From assembly GCA_014239685.1 (NCBI GenBank), contig JAAZYK010000006.1, positions 1 to 35,246 of the forward strand: 35,246 bases of DNA, in the 5' to 3' direction. Made by a program: the position numbers and the translations under genes. Below, one piece after another: positions 8,547 to 17,079 of this stretch. The notes under the pieces were generated by a model. That model did no database searches. It was not told the origin of the DNA and saw only the letters and a program-made list of their open reading frames with translations. Each line of letters starts with the position of its first letter. The stretch's first letter is position 1. The stretch comes from Dehalococcoidia bacterium. Lineage in GTDB: Bacteria; Chloroflexota; Dehalococcoidia; Lucifugimonadales; Lucifugimonadaceae.

Positions 8547-9311
8547 CTATCCGGCCACCCAGCCGCCATCTACGAGAAGATGATGCCCTACCACCCCTGA
8601 AGCCGCTGGACTCGCAAGGTACACGAATGCACCCGCAATGTCGCCGGGGTCAAGCCTCCGTCCGAGGGGTGACCGGTGCGCCACCTGGGCCTCTATGTGG
8701 TCAGGCGTATCAGCGACGAGCTCCGTCTCGACAGGTCCAGGACCCACGGCGTTCACGTTGATGCCGTACTCAATCCATTCCACCGCCAAAGCCCTGGTCA
8801 TCGCCACCACACCGCCCTTGCTCGCCGTGTATGCCGCATTCCAGACACGTGCCGACTCTGCTACCTGCGAACCGGTATTGATGATCCGTCCACCCCCATG
8901 ATCCTTCATATAGCGAGCGGCGGCCTGGGCGCAGAAGAACATTCCTCGCAAATTCACGCCCAGTACCCGATCCCAATCTTCTTCGGTCTGTTCCATTGCA
9001 GGCTTACGGACCGCGATCCCGGCGTTGTTGACAAGGATATCGAACCCGCCCATATCCGCCGCAGCCTTCTGGAACACTTCGGCAATAACGGATGTGTGCG
9101 TCACATCGAAACCGTACCCGAACGCCGTCCCACCTCGAGATCGGATCTCTTCACACACTGAAACGATCTGAGATTCCTTGGAAGGTACGTCCGTGACAGA
9201 TACCGTCGCCCCGGCCGAGGCCATGGCCAACGCGATCGCGTGCCCGATGCCCTGCGCCGCCCCTGTCACCAGAGCGCTCTTGCCGTCCAACCTGAACATC
9301 TCGGTCTGCAT
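8547..9311 (-). CDS. short-chain dehydrogenase/reductase (classical SDR)
   Basis: A 254-residue classical SDR with every hallmark intact: TGAAQGIG for the cofactor, FDVT, NNAG, the helix-4 Asn in VNLRG, a catalytic Ser in NTGSQ and YTASK. It ends in the usual LLVDGG. It should oxidise or reduce an alcohol/carbonyl with NAD(P). The ORF track extends to 9431, but the first 40 residues of that frame are not SDR-like. ATG 9311 has GGAG about 8 nt upstream and places LDGKSALVTG at the normal distance. It probably forms an operon with the downstream hydrolase and is divergent from the 9489 hydrolase. Confidence 0.92.
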   Translation of the reverse strand: MQTEMFRLDGKSALVTGAAQGIGHAIALAMASAGATVSVTDVPSKESQIVSVCEEIRSRGGTAFGYGFDVTHTSVIAEVFQKAAADMGGFDILVNNAGIAVRKPAMEQTEEDWDRVLGVNLRGMFFCAQAAARYMKDHGGGRIINTGSQVAESARVWNAAYTASKGGVVAMTRALAVEWIEYGINVNAVGPGPVETELVADTPDHIEAQVAHRSPLGRRLDPGDIAGAFVYLASPAASGVVGHHLLVDGGWVAG

Positions 9312-9488
9312 TCGACATCTCCATGACTCAATAATCGGAACCCCGTACCGGGCGATGAGAAGAGTTTCGCAGGTAATACACCACAAAGTAACAAGTCGTA
9401 AACGCACTCCCCCGGTGCAGACACATCTCATCGCTCGTACAATGCGGCCATCTGGTCAAACACCGGTGACAGGCAGTGGGAGGTTACT

Positions 9489-10424
9489 TTGGCTCTGCAT
9501 CCACAGGTAGCGTCAGCATTAAAAATGGCAGAAGCGTTAAATCTGCCGGCTTTGAACACGCAGACACCCGAGGCAGCCCGTGCCGCGGCGAAGGTGAACA
9601 GCGCGGCGGCACCAACCGAGCACGACCATGTGCTCAGCGTCCGGGACACTGTGATTCCCGGCCCTGGTGGTGATCTCCCGGTCCGCATATACACGCCTTC
9701 TGAGGCCACCGATCACTCACTGATCGTGTGGTTCCACGGCGGTGGCTGGGTACTCGGGGATCTGGACACCGAGGACCCGGCGTGCCGTGTCATCTCAAAC
9801 GCCACCAACTCGGTGATCGTTTCGATTGACTACCGCCTTTCCCCGGACGTTCGATTTCCCGAACCAGTGGAAGACTGTTACGCAGGCCTTTTGTGGGCGC
9901 ACAAACACGCCACCGAACTCGGCGCCGACGGATCACGGGTCGGGGTAGCCGGAACCTCTGCAGGCGGCAATCTATCGGCCGCCGTATGCCTCATGGCTCG
10001 AGATCGTAACGGCCCTAAGATCTCGCATCAGGTCCTATTCTGTCCGGTGACAGATCACGATTACGGCACAGCCTCTTACTCAGCAAACGCCGACGGCTAC
10101 AGCCTGTCCCGGGACTCCATGATCTGGTTCTGGGATCACTACCTTGGACCGGACGGCGACGGGTCTCACCCGTACGCGTCTCCGATACGCGCCGAGAGTC
10201 TCAACGATCTGCCCGCTGCAACGATCATCGCCGCGGAGTACGACCCGTTGGTCGACGAGGCCGAGGCTTACGCGAACGCGTTGAAGGCTGCCGGCAATGA
10301 CGTCACCTACAACTGTTACGACGGAATGATCCACGGCTTCAACGGTCGTGTAGGAATTTTCGACCGCTCACGAGAGGCGCTTGCTGAGGCGGCAGTCCGT
10401 CTCAACACATCCCTTTCAGCCTGA
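9489..10424 (+). CDS. alpha/beta hydrolase fold-3 (hormone-sensitive-lipase-type esterase)
   Basis: A 311-residue HSL-family esterase. The oxyanion motif HGGGW starts at H83. The nucleophile is S157 in GTSAGG, the acid is in EYDPLVDE and the His is in MIHGF near residue 285. This family hydrolyses short-chain acyl esters in the cytosol. The start is TTG 9489, supported by GGGAGG 5 nt upstream (9478-9483). A TACAAT at 9438-9443 is a possible -10 but lacks a good -35. It leads a plus-strand set, being followed after 55 nt by an LLM monooxygenase and then another hydrolase. The order suits oxidation followed by ester or lactone hydrolysis. Confidence 0.9.
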   Translation: MALHPQVASALKMAEALNLPALNTQTPEAARAAAKVNSAAAPTEHDHVLSVRDTVIPGPGGDLPVRIYTPSEATDHSLIVWFHGGGWVLGDLDTEDPACRVISNATNSVIVSIDYRLSPDVRFPEPVEDCYAGLLWAHKHATELGADGSRVGVAGTSAGGNLSAAVCLMARDRNGPKISHQVLFCPVTDHDYGTASYSANADGYSLSRDSMIWFWDHYLGPDGDGSHPYASPIRAESLNDLPAATIIAAEYDPLVDEAEAYANALKAAGNDVTYNCYDGMIHGFNGRVGIFDRSREALAEAAVRLNTSLSA

Positions 10425-10479
10425 ATAACCAACCATCCGACGTTCCCACGTCCAGCATCGGAAAATTGAGGACTAATCC

Positions 10480-11709
10480 ATGAAGATCGAGATGTTCCAC
10501 CTCTGCCCTTACCGTGATCTACCGGAGGACTTCCGGGAGAAGAATCGCAGCGTGTGGGTGGACGTGCCTTCACATTTGTTCGACGCCGAGATTGCTACTC
10601 GCACGTATAACGACACGCTAGATGAGCTGAAGTACGCTGCGGAGATGGGCTATGACGGCATCTGCGTCAACGAACACCATCAGAACGCATACGGCCTTAT
10701 GCCATCGCCGAACCTTATGGGCTCAGTCATGGCACGAGAGACCAAGGACGTGGCGATTATCATCATGGGCAACTCTATCGCCCTTTATGACCCTCCCATT
10801 CGTGTGGCAGAAGAATTCGCCATGCTTGACTGCATCAGCGGTGGGCGGCTCGTGGCCGGGTTTCCGGTCGGTTCCGCTATGGACACGGCGTACGGCTACG
10901 GCTCCAACCCGGCACTTCTCCGTGACAAGTACGCCGAGGCGGAGGAGCTCATTCTCAAAGCGTGGACCGAAAAAGAGATCTTCGCCTTTGACGGCAAGTA
11001 CACGCAGCTCCGTTACGTCAACATCTGGCCACGGCCGATGCAGAACCCGCGGCCTCCGGTATGGGTCCCTGGAGCTGGTTCCATAGAGACGTGGAACACG
11101 TGTATCGACAAAGGACACCTGTACGCCTACCTCTCTTACAGCGGATACAAGCGTGGCAAACAGGTCATGGACGGATTCTGGAAGGTTGCCAACGCGGCCG
11201 GCGTGGATAACCCCTACCACGCAGGCTTTTTGCAACTTGTCTGCGTCGCCGATAACGAACAGGAGCTGCACGACAAGTACGCTGCCCACACCGAGTACTT
11301 CTTTAACAAGATGTTGCACATCTACCCTGGTTTCGCTGATCCGCCAGGATACCGGACGGCTGACACGATCAAGGCAGGGCTACTGTCCCAGACAACAAGT
11401 TTCGGGCGCGGGAGTGCAAAGGAACTGACGTTCGACGAGTTCCGTGAGGCAGGCAACGTTGTTGCAGGAACGCCATCCCAGGTGACCGAGCAACTACGGG
11501 AAATCGCCAAAGATCTCCACATCGGCCACCTGATGTTGCTCAACCAGTTCGGCTCTATCCCGCACGAACTGGCCAAAGAAAACATCCGACGAACGGCCCA
11601 GGAAGTCGTTCCAAACCTGCGTGACATGTGGTCCGAGTACGAAGACCACTGGTGGCCACAGAACGCCATCGTCAGGGAAGGAACAGCAGCCCCAACGTCT
11701 GCGGACTAG
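10480..11709 (+). CDS. LLM-class flavin-dependent monooxygenase/oxidoreductase
   Basis: A full-length 409-residue luciferase-like TIM-barrel protein. Visible family marks are CVNEHHQNAYGLMPSP near residue 63, the GGRLVAGFPVG phosphate/flavin strand at about 120-130, and the PVWVPGAGS segment near 190. A C-terminal region carries the AGNVVAGTPSQVTEQLREI motif. These enzymes use reduced FMN (or F420 in some branches) with O2 to hydroxylate or cleave organic substrates. The start is ATG 10480 with TGAGGA upstream. An aromatic-rich tail (WSEYEDHWWPQN) closes the barrel and a short low-complexity end follows. Flanking alpha/beta hydrolases on both sides suggest that the oxygenated product is an ester or lactone; the substrate is not inferable. 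Confidence 0.92.
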   Translation: MKIEMFHLCPYRDLPEDFREKNRSVWVDVPSHLFDAEIATRTYNDTLDELKYAAEMGYDGICVNEHHQNAYGLMPSPNLMGSVMARETKDVAIIIMGNSIALYDPPIRVAEEFAMLDCISGGRLVAGFPVGSAMDTAYGYGSNPALLRDKYAEAEELILKAWTEKEIFAFDGKYTQLRYVNIWPRPMQNPRPPVWVPGAGSIETWNTCIDKGHLYAYLSYSGYKRGKQVMDGFWKVANAAGVDNPYHAGFLQLVCVADNEQELHDKYAAHTEYFFNKMLHIYPGFADPPGYRTADTIKAGLLSQTTSFGRGSAKELTFDEFREAGNVVAGTPSQVTEQLREIAKDLHIGHLMLLNQFGSIPHELAKENIRRTAQEVVPNLRDMWSEYEDHWWPQNAIVREGTAAPTSAD

Positions 11710-11926
11710 CGCTGACACCCAAACGGTGCACACGTCAAGGGCCTCGGGGCGGGGTTTTACGAGGGATGCAACTCACCAATTCGCTTCGTTAAATCGGATG
11801 AAGGGTGCGGTCATCGGATCCTTCACACAAGGACAATGCGTCAGCGCGTTGATCTAACTCACGACTCCAGTCGAACAGATACCTTCACAGATTTCTCCCA
11901 GAACAAACTCCCACAAGAGGAAAGAC

Positions 11927-12742
11927 ATGAACGAAAGATCGGTCTCAGTCCGAAGCGGTGATTTCCAGGTAGACGTCCTAGAAGGCGGTTCGGGCGACCC
12001 GCTTCTTTACTTGCACGGCGTCGCAGGACTTCAATGGACACCGTTCCTGGAGCAACTGGCGAACGGTCACACCGTTATCGCCCCGCACACTCCGGGATTC
12101 GGCGGAACCACTGGCACAGAAAGCCTGCATGATCTACAAGACCTCATCTATTTTTACCTTGATTTTCTAGATGAGCTGGGGCTCGACAACCTGCCAATAG
12201 TCGGCCACTCACTAGGTGGTATGTTCGCGGCCGAACTGGCCGCCGTACAACCGGCCCGTTTCAGTCACGTCGCCTTGGCAGCGCCGTTCGGGCTCTGGGA
12301 CCACTCGGACCAAATCCCGGACCTGTTCTCGATCCCACTCCCGGAACTTGCCGCTGGTATGTACGCCAACGTCGAGTCGGAACCCGCCGTCGCCGTGGCA
12401 ACTGCGCCTTCCGCGCGCATGACAGAGGTCGACCCGGACACGGCAGAGGGCCAGGAGACCATCAACTATCTGATCGAACGTTCAAAATCGATGTCTACGG
12501 CCGCGAAGTATTTGTGGCCGATCCCGAACCGGGGTCTGTCCAAGCGCCTTCACCGTGTGACCCAGTCGGCGCTAATTATCTGGGGCGAGAAAGATGGGGT
12601 CGTACCACCTGGATACGCCGATCGCTTTGCCGCACAAATGCCAAACGCCGCTGTACACGTCGTACCAGACGCTGCGCACATGGTAGTAGACGAGCAGCCC
12701 GACCACGTAGCCGGATTAATCGAAAGCCTGCTGGCGAGATAA
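11927..12742 (+). CDS. alpha/beta hydrolase
   Basis: A 271-residue alpha/beta hydrolase. The oxyanion motif is LHGVAG near residue 30, the nucleophile S95 is in GHSLGG, the acid is in WGEKDGVVPP and the His is in DAAHMV. It resembles the meta-cleavage-product hydrolase and haloperoxidase-like esterase groups in length and layout, but the substrate is unknown. The start is ATG 11927 with AGAGGAAAG upstream. It follows the LLM monooxygenase in the same direction after a 217-nt gap with no clear terminator, so co-transcription is possible but not certain. The stop codon lies inside a long-range inverted repeat (12691-12767). Confidence 0.9.
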   Translation: MNERSVSVRSGDFQVDVLEGGSGDPLLYLHGVAGLQWTPFLEQLANGHTVIAPHTPGFGGTTGTESLHDLQDLIYFYLDFLDELGLDNLPIVGHSLGGMFAAELAAVQPARFSHVALAAPFGLWDHSDQIPDLFSIPLPELAAGMYANVESEPAVAVATAPSARMTEVDPDTAEGQETINYLIERSKSMSTAAKYLWPIPNRGLSKRLHRVTQSALIIWGEKDGVVPPGYADRFAAQMPNAAVHVVPDAAHMVVDEQPDHVAGLIESLLAR

Positions 12743-12767
12743 ACCAAATCAGAGGGCGGGCTGCTCG
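12691..12767. repeat. 11-bp perfect inverted repeat spanning the hydrolase stop codon
   Basis: CGAGCAGCCCG (12691-12701) and its exact reverse complement CGGGCTGCTCG (12757-12767), separated by 55 nt. The left arm is inside the hydrolase CDS and the right arm is 14 nt past the stop. No T-run follows. It could fold as a 3'-end mRNA structure. Confidence 0.5.
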
Positions 12768-13120
12768 ATAAGATCCAGTCAAAAACGCCGAAAGATCGTT
12801 TAAGGATCAGAGTAGCCACACGACCTCTGGATTCGACGATCAACGTCCCGAATATTTCATCCCTGGAAGCCCGGCTTTATACCTCGTCGCCATGCGAGAA
12901 ATCCCTAAACGGGTAACCGATCTGGCCTCACTTACTTGCGATCTTCTACTGCGTGACGGATTCATCCAAAAGATGCACCGACAACTCATCTACTACCCGC
13001 ATCGCAATATGGCGTTAAAGGCGGGTAGGTGTTAGCTTGCCCGAAACTCTGACCTTGAATAGAACGGTCCGGATCAAGTAGCAACCCCGGGACGAAGTAA
13101 CGAAAGCCACAGGTGACGAT
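12743..13120 (+). other. intergenic gap before the third ThDP gene; no firm gene
   Basis: A 378-nt stretch. A 47-codon ORF (ATG 12892 to TAG 13033-13035) is open but lacks an RBS and is not claimed. No promoter with both boxes was found. The first 25 nt hold the right arm of the inverted repeat described above. An AGGTGA just before the TTG at 13121 serves the next gene. Confidence 0.5.
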
Positions 13121-14767
13121 TTGACCATCGATGTAGCAACCGGCATAGCAAGGATTCTCAAGCAGGAAAACGTCCCATGGGTATCGACCTTTCCAGTTAG
13201 CAGTGTCAACAACTCGTTTGGGCGAGAAGGCCTGAAGCTTTTGATGATGCGAGATGACCGTTACGCAGTGGCGGTTGCCGACGGGTTTTCCCGGGTGACA
13301 AACGGTGAACGCATTGGCGTTTGCACTTTCTCGGGAGGTATAAACGCCGCCGGAGCACAGGTTGCATATTCCGGAATAGCCCAAGCTTACGAAGACGGTT
13401 CCCCTGTTTTGTGCATAGTGGATTCGGTGCCACCGAGTGCAGCAGAAAGTACTCGATATGATCAGGCCACTGCTCTGCGAGGCGTCTCCAAATGGTACGG
13501 GGCTATCGACACACCCGAACGTGTGCCAGAAATGATGCGCCGGGCCTACACCATGCTTCGTTCCGGTCGACCCGGTCCCGTGGTCTTGGGAGTGCCTGAT
13601 GCGCACGCTACGTACGACGAAACGCTAGACCCATACACATCTCCAAAAGGATGGAAAACTCTTCCAGATCCTGATGATGTCGCCAGTGCAGCGAACGCGC
13701 TTCGATCATCAAGACGTCCGCTCTTGTTCGCCGGTGAGGGGGTTCTTTACTCGAATGCCGCCGCTGAACTTCGAGAGTTCGCCGAAAAGGCCAACCTGCC
13801 CGTCGTAACCACGCTGAAAGCAAAAGGGGTGTTCCCGGAGAACCACCCCCTTTCGGTCGGGACCCGAGGCGATCATGTCGTCAAGTACATCGAGGAGGCA
13901 GACCTAATTTTCGCGATCGGAGCCAGTATCTCTCCGGGACGTTTCGGACACGGGATCCCCGATGGCGTGAACAAGAAGATCATCCAGTGCAACATCGACG
14001 AATTCGATGTGAACAGGATTTACCCGACTGCGAACGCCGTCATTGGTGATGCAAAAGCGACATTGAAATCGCTGATAGCTGAACTCGACAGTGAACCTAT
14101 CGAGAGTCGAGATGGAGTCGTAACAGAAGTCAAATCAGCAAAAGACGCTGGGATGGCCGTTTATCGCGAAGCAATGGCTTCGGATGAGAAACCGATAAAT
14201 CCGTATCGCGTTTACAGCGATTTAATGAACGCGCTGGATCGTGAAAACGCTTTCGTAACTCACGAATCGGGCAACACACGCGACCAGCTTTCAACAGCAT
14301 TCGAAACCCTCATTCCTCGGGGATTTCTCGGCTGGGGAAACGTCTCGTCGCTGGGGTTCAGCTTCCCGGAGGCAGTTGGTGCCAAGCTGGCCTACCCGGA
14401 TCGTCAATCGGTCGCTGTCATAGGAGACGCCGCTCTCGCCTACATGCTTGGAAACTTCGAAGTTCTCTCGAGACTCCGGCTGGGCGTTACGGTGGTTCAC
14501 ATCAACAACGGTGGGTTCTCAGGCTACGGCCCTGGATTCTGGGGCGAAGGTCACGACCCATACACATATGACGTTCTCGGCCCTGATGACATAAACATGA
14601 CCAACGCTATAAAGGAAATCGGCTGGTCAACCGAACGAGTTCACGAACCTGGTGAGGTAAACGCCGCTCTCAAACGGGCATTCGCAGCCAACGAAAACTC
14701 TCAACCCGCTTACGTCGAGATCATCGCAAGTCAGTACCCGGTGTATGGCTCCTGGGCGTCTGCCTAG
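13121..14767 (+). CDS. thiamine-diphosphate-dependent enzyme, divergent, with Asp in place of catalytic Glu
   Basis: A 548-residue ThDP-family protein with the usual three domains. N-terminal Pyr domain: VADGFSRVTNGERIGVC. Central domain: RSSRRPLLFAGEGVLYSNAAAELREFAE. PP domain: VIGDAALAYMLGNFEVLSRLRLGVTVVHINNGG. In relatives the segment before ADGYAR reads RHEQ and its Glu activates the cofactor; here it reads RDDR, placing D46 at that position (codon GAC). The Mg/ThDP motif GDG is GDA. It is likely a 2-oxo-acid decarboxylase or carboligase with altered chemistry, but a non-standard function is possible. The start is TTG 13121 with AGGTGA 4 nt upstream. It is clearly different from the tandem pair at 2.5-6 kb and ends before a strong hairpin. 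Confidence 0.82.
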   Translation: MTIDVATGIARILKQENVPWVSTFPVSSVNNSFGREGLKLLMMRDDRYAVAVADGFSRVTNGERIGVCTFSGGINAAGAQVAYSGIAQAYEDGSPVLCIVDSVPPSAAESTRYDQATALRGVSKWYGAIDTPERVPEMMRRAYTMLRSGRPGPVVLGVPDAHATYDETLDPYTSPKGWKTLPDPDDVASAANALRSSRRPLLFAGEGVLYSNAAAELREFAEKANLPVVTTLKAKGVFPENHPLSVGTRGDHVVKYIEEADLIFAIGASISPGRFGHGIPDGVNKKIIQCNIDEFDVNRIYPTANAVIGDAKATLKSLIAELDSEPIESRDGVVTEVKSAKDAGMAVYREAMASDEKPINPYRVYSDLMNALDRENAFVTHESGNTRDQLSTAFETLIPRGFLGWGNVSSLGFSFPEAVGAKLAYPDRQSVAVIGDAALAYMLGNFEVLSRLRLGVTVVHINNGGFSGYGPGFWGEGHDPYTYDVLGPDDINMTNAIKEIGWSTERVHEPGEVNAALKRAFAANENSQPAYVEIIASQYPVYGSWASA

Positions 14768-14828
14768 TCAAACCGTCCCAACAAGACTCGGTTAACGCTG
14801 GCTCTCAGCGAATAAGAACGGACGTCAC

Positions 14829-14884
14829 CCAATAACAATGGCCCCTCTGCTTTGTGATCAAAGTGAAGGGGCCATTGTTATTGG
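14829..14884. terminator. perfect 18-bp stem-loop, bidirectional terminator between convergent genes
   Basis: CCAATAACAATGGCCCCT (14829-14846) pairs perfectly with AGGGGCCATTGTTATTGG (14867-14884). The 20-nt loop itself contains a 5-bp hairpin, CTTTG-TGAT-CAAAG. On the plus strand an AT-rich tract follows. It lies between a plus gene ending at 14767 and a minus gene ending at 14986, so it can serve both. Confidence 0.75.
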
Positions 14885-14985
14885 TTAATTGTTCCTTTAG
14901 ATAAGTCCCGTTCGAATAACCAGGAACCCATTTTTATCGCCGTATAAATATCCTCGATCGACGACGAACCTTCGATTGGTTTTTA

Positions 14986-15939
14986 CTAACCGCTTACCCG
15001 TTCCCACTTGCGCAAACTCACAGGCTCCCGATCAAAAGTGTCGCCCGTGGGGATGACTGTAGTGAACGACACCTCGGCAATATAAACATTGCCTTCAGCG
15101 TCCGTATCCATCCCATGGGGAGCCATAAACTGATCTGGGCCTTCTCCCTGAGTCCCGGCACCGAACCGAGTGACTTCGTTGCCATCACGGTCAATGACTA
15201 TTACGTAGAGACCAAGTCCCGGAACGTCTTTCTGCACCGGCGGCGGACCTGCCTCTGCGACATACAGGTTCGTATCTTGGCCCCGCCCGGCAGCGATAGC
15301 TATGGGACGGTGGAAGTGCCACTGATCAACGTACTCTCCTGACGTCGTGAACACCTGTACTCGGAAATTCTCACGGTCGCAGAGCGCCACTTTGTCATCA
15401 CCAATCATGGTGAGATTGTGCGGCAGTGAGAATTGACCCGGTCCTGTGCCAGGTTCGCCCCACGACTTGATGTGGTTGCCACCGGCATCAAATTTATGAA
15501 TGCGAGAGTTGCCGTAACCGTCGGAAACAAAGAAGTCGCCAGTGGACGGCTGGATCGCTACATGAGTTGGACGATTGAACGTTCCACCCTCTTGCCACGG
15601 GCTCGGCTCGCCCGGCGTACCAAGCGTAAAGATCACATTTCCATACGGGTCAGTTTTCTTAATTGTGTGATCCAGGTCGTCAGCAAGGAACAGGTTACCT
15701 TCGGGGTCGACTGTCACGCCGTGCGGACGTATGTAGTCACCCTGTCCCCACGACTCAACGTACTCACCCGCTTTGTTGAGTACGACCATCGGATGGTTAC
15801 CCCGATTGAACACATACACGCGGTCACGATCGTCATCTACCGCTGCCGCCGTAGCGTCCTTGAAATAGATTCCATGCGGAATCCGGCCCCAGAGTGCGAC
15901 CGGTTCGTAAACAGTGCTAGAGCTAGCTGGTCCTGGCAA
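14986..15939 (-). CDS. NHL-repeat six-bladed beta-propeller protein (peptidyl-amidating-lyase-like)
   Basis: A 317-residue beta-propeller. Several NHL-type blades are visible: GVTVDPEGNLFLADD, HVAIQPSTGDFFVSDG, LPHNLTMIGDDKVALCD and GMDTDAEGNVYIAEV. Each is followed by a strand such as IHKFD or VQVF. The His residues in PHGV, PTHV, PHNL and PHGM recur at equivalent positions, as in peptidyl-alpha-hydroxyglycine amidating lyase, where they help bind metal. Related bacterial proteins may be lactonases or lyases; no signal peptide is seen. The start is TTG 15939 with AGGAG 7 nt upstream. It is probably the second gene of an operon with the bicupin, 64 nt upstream. The function is not certain. 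Confidence 0.8.
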   Translation of the reverse strand: MPGPASSSTVYEPVALWGRIPHGIYFKDATAAAVDDDRDRVYVFNRGNHPMVVLNKAGEYVESWGQGDYIRPHGVTVDPEGNLFLADDLDHTIKKTDPYGNVIFTLGTPGEPSPWQEGGTFNRPTHVAIQPSTGDFFVSDGYGNSRIHKFDAGGNHIKSWGEPGTGPGQFSLPHNLTMIGDDKVALCDRENFRVQVFTTSGEYVDQWHFHRPIAIAAGRGQDTNLYVAEAGPPPVQKDVPGLGLYVIVIDRDGNEVTRFGAGTQGEGPDQFMAPHGMDTDAEGNVYIAEVSFTTVIPTGDTFDREPVSLRKWERVSG

Positions 15940-15950
15940 TTTGATACTCC

Positions 15951-15960
15951 TAGTTAACTA
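15951..15960. repeat. 10-bp perfect palindrome TAGTTAACTA next to the NHL gene RBS
   Basis: A self-complementary decamer directly 5' of the AGGAG of the NHL gene, read on the minus strand. It could be a small operator or simply chance AT-rich sequence. Confidence 0.3.
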
Positions 15961-16003
15961 CCCCGTCCTGTGGGAAGAGATTTGTGCGAGGCGATATACG
16001 ATC

Positions 16004-16786
16004 CTATTCCTTGGGTGCCGGATCATCGCCGTCATAGATATGAACGCCGGCCCGGTTTGTCACTGCCAGCCGAACCGCTGACTCATCACTCACCGTAACG
16101 ATCTCATGTCGGTAACCTTTCTCAACAAACACAACATCACCCGGTCCAGCGCGGAATGGATTTTTTTTACCTACTCGCCATTCCAATTCGCCCTTGAGCA
16201 CGACCCACCACTCATCGAAGTCAGGATGCCAGTGTGGGTTGTTTGACGAACCGGGGATCGAGTGGATGAAGTTGACCCGATTGCGCTGATCCAGGACAAC
16301 TTCTTCACCCCAGTTAGTCTCAGTGCCGTGGCGCGCCAACATCCACTCATAGGACGTGTGGATAAGATTCGCGGGTTCGGCGTGGGGCAAGGGGATGAAT
16401 TTTGACGGCTCGATCCCTTTTATGTCGTGGTTGCTCCACTGTGGTCCGACAACCAGGCGCATATTCCAAGGACCAGTTCCGATCGACCGTATGTCATGTC
16501 GGTAGCCGGCGGGGGCAATCACTACATCCCCCCACTTCGCAGTAAAAGGCTCGTACTGGCCGATCTGGTATTCAGTCTCTCCATCCAGCATGATCCAGAA
16601 CTCATTAAAGTCCGAATGGATGTGCGGATCCGGCGGGGCACCGGGATTGGCAGAGATAAGCAGGGCCCTGTTTCGTCCGTCCTTGTTGAGGAGATGGTTC
16701 CATCCCTCTTTACCATCGTTCGCGGCGCGCAGGTCCGCGAGGCGGGTAATCTCTTGATTAACTATCGGTGACGCTACGATCACCAT
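16004..16786 (-). CDS. bicupin protein (two cupin domains), probable metal-dependent enzyme
   Basis: A 260-residue protein with two cupin barrels. The first has PHIHSDFNEFWIMLDGE with metal-ligand candidates H55, H57 and E62, and H97 in GYRHDI. The second repeats the pattern: PHWHPDFDEWWVVLKGE and GYRHEI. Both domains keep a full His/His/Glu/His set, so both could bind Fe, Mn or Ni. Bicupins of this size include dioxygenases, decarboxylases and sugar isomerases; which applies is unknown. The start is ATG 16786 with AGGAG about 9 nt upstream. It lies upstream of the NHL propeller on the same strand and probably shares its transcript. A TATACT with an unclear -35 lies upstream. Confidence 0.85.
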   Translation of the reverse strand: MVIVASPIVNQEITRLADLRAANDGKEGWNHLLNKDGRNRALLISANPGAPPDPHIHSDFNEFWIMLDGETEYQIGQYEPFTAKWGDVVIAPAGYRHDIRSIGTGPWNMRLVVGPQWSNHDIKGIEPSKFIPLPHAEPANLIHTSYEWMLARHGTETNWGEEVVLDQRNRVNFIHSIPGSSNNPHWHPDFDEWWVVLKGELEWRVGKKNPFRAGPGDVVFVEKGYRHEIVTVSDESAVRLAVTNRAGVHIYDGDDPAPKE

Positions 16787-17079
16787 GTTGGATAACTCCT
16801 AAACATATCTCGAGAGAGTGTCCTCCGAGCGGCCGGAGTATACATCTGACTGACCGGGTCCAAAGACTGCCGTTATAGTCCATTTCAACTTAGGATTGGG
16901 CAGCTAGTGTCCGCCGCCGTGCGTCCAAGTCGCTGTCAGTCTGCCGGTTTGGCTGTCAAGGCGTTAATCATCTCCACGACACAACTCATATCTGGTAGTC
17001 CGTCACCTGCCACAGCACGGCTAGCTCGCGTGTAAATATGAAGGCGGGAGTTCAATTTGATTGAAAGGAATTGGGCACG

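Noticed and set aside
10723-11319. A 198-aa minus-strand ORF inside the LLM monooxygenase
   Set aside because: Fully antisense to a well-supported enzyme and without recognisable motifs.
12892-13035. A 47-codon ORF (MREIPKRV...) in the gap before the third ThDP gene
   Set aside because: It has no RBS and no recognisable family, and a frame of this length can arise by chance.
12986-13606. A 206-aa minus-strand ORF overlapping the third ThDP gene
   Set aside because: Cys/His-rich odd composition and antisense to the conserved Pyr domain, so it is a shadow frame.
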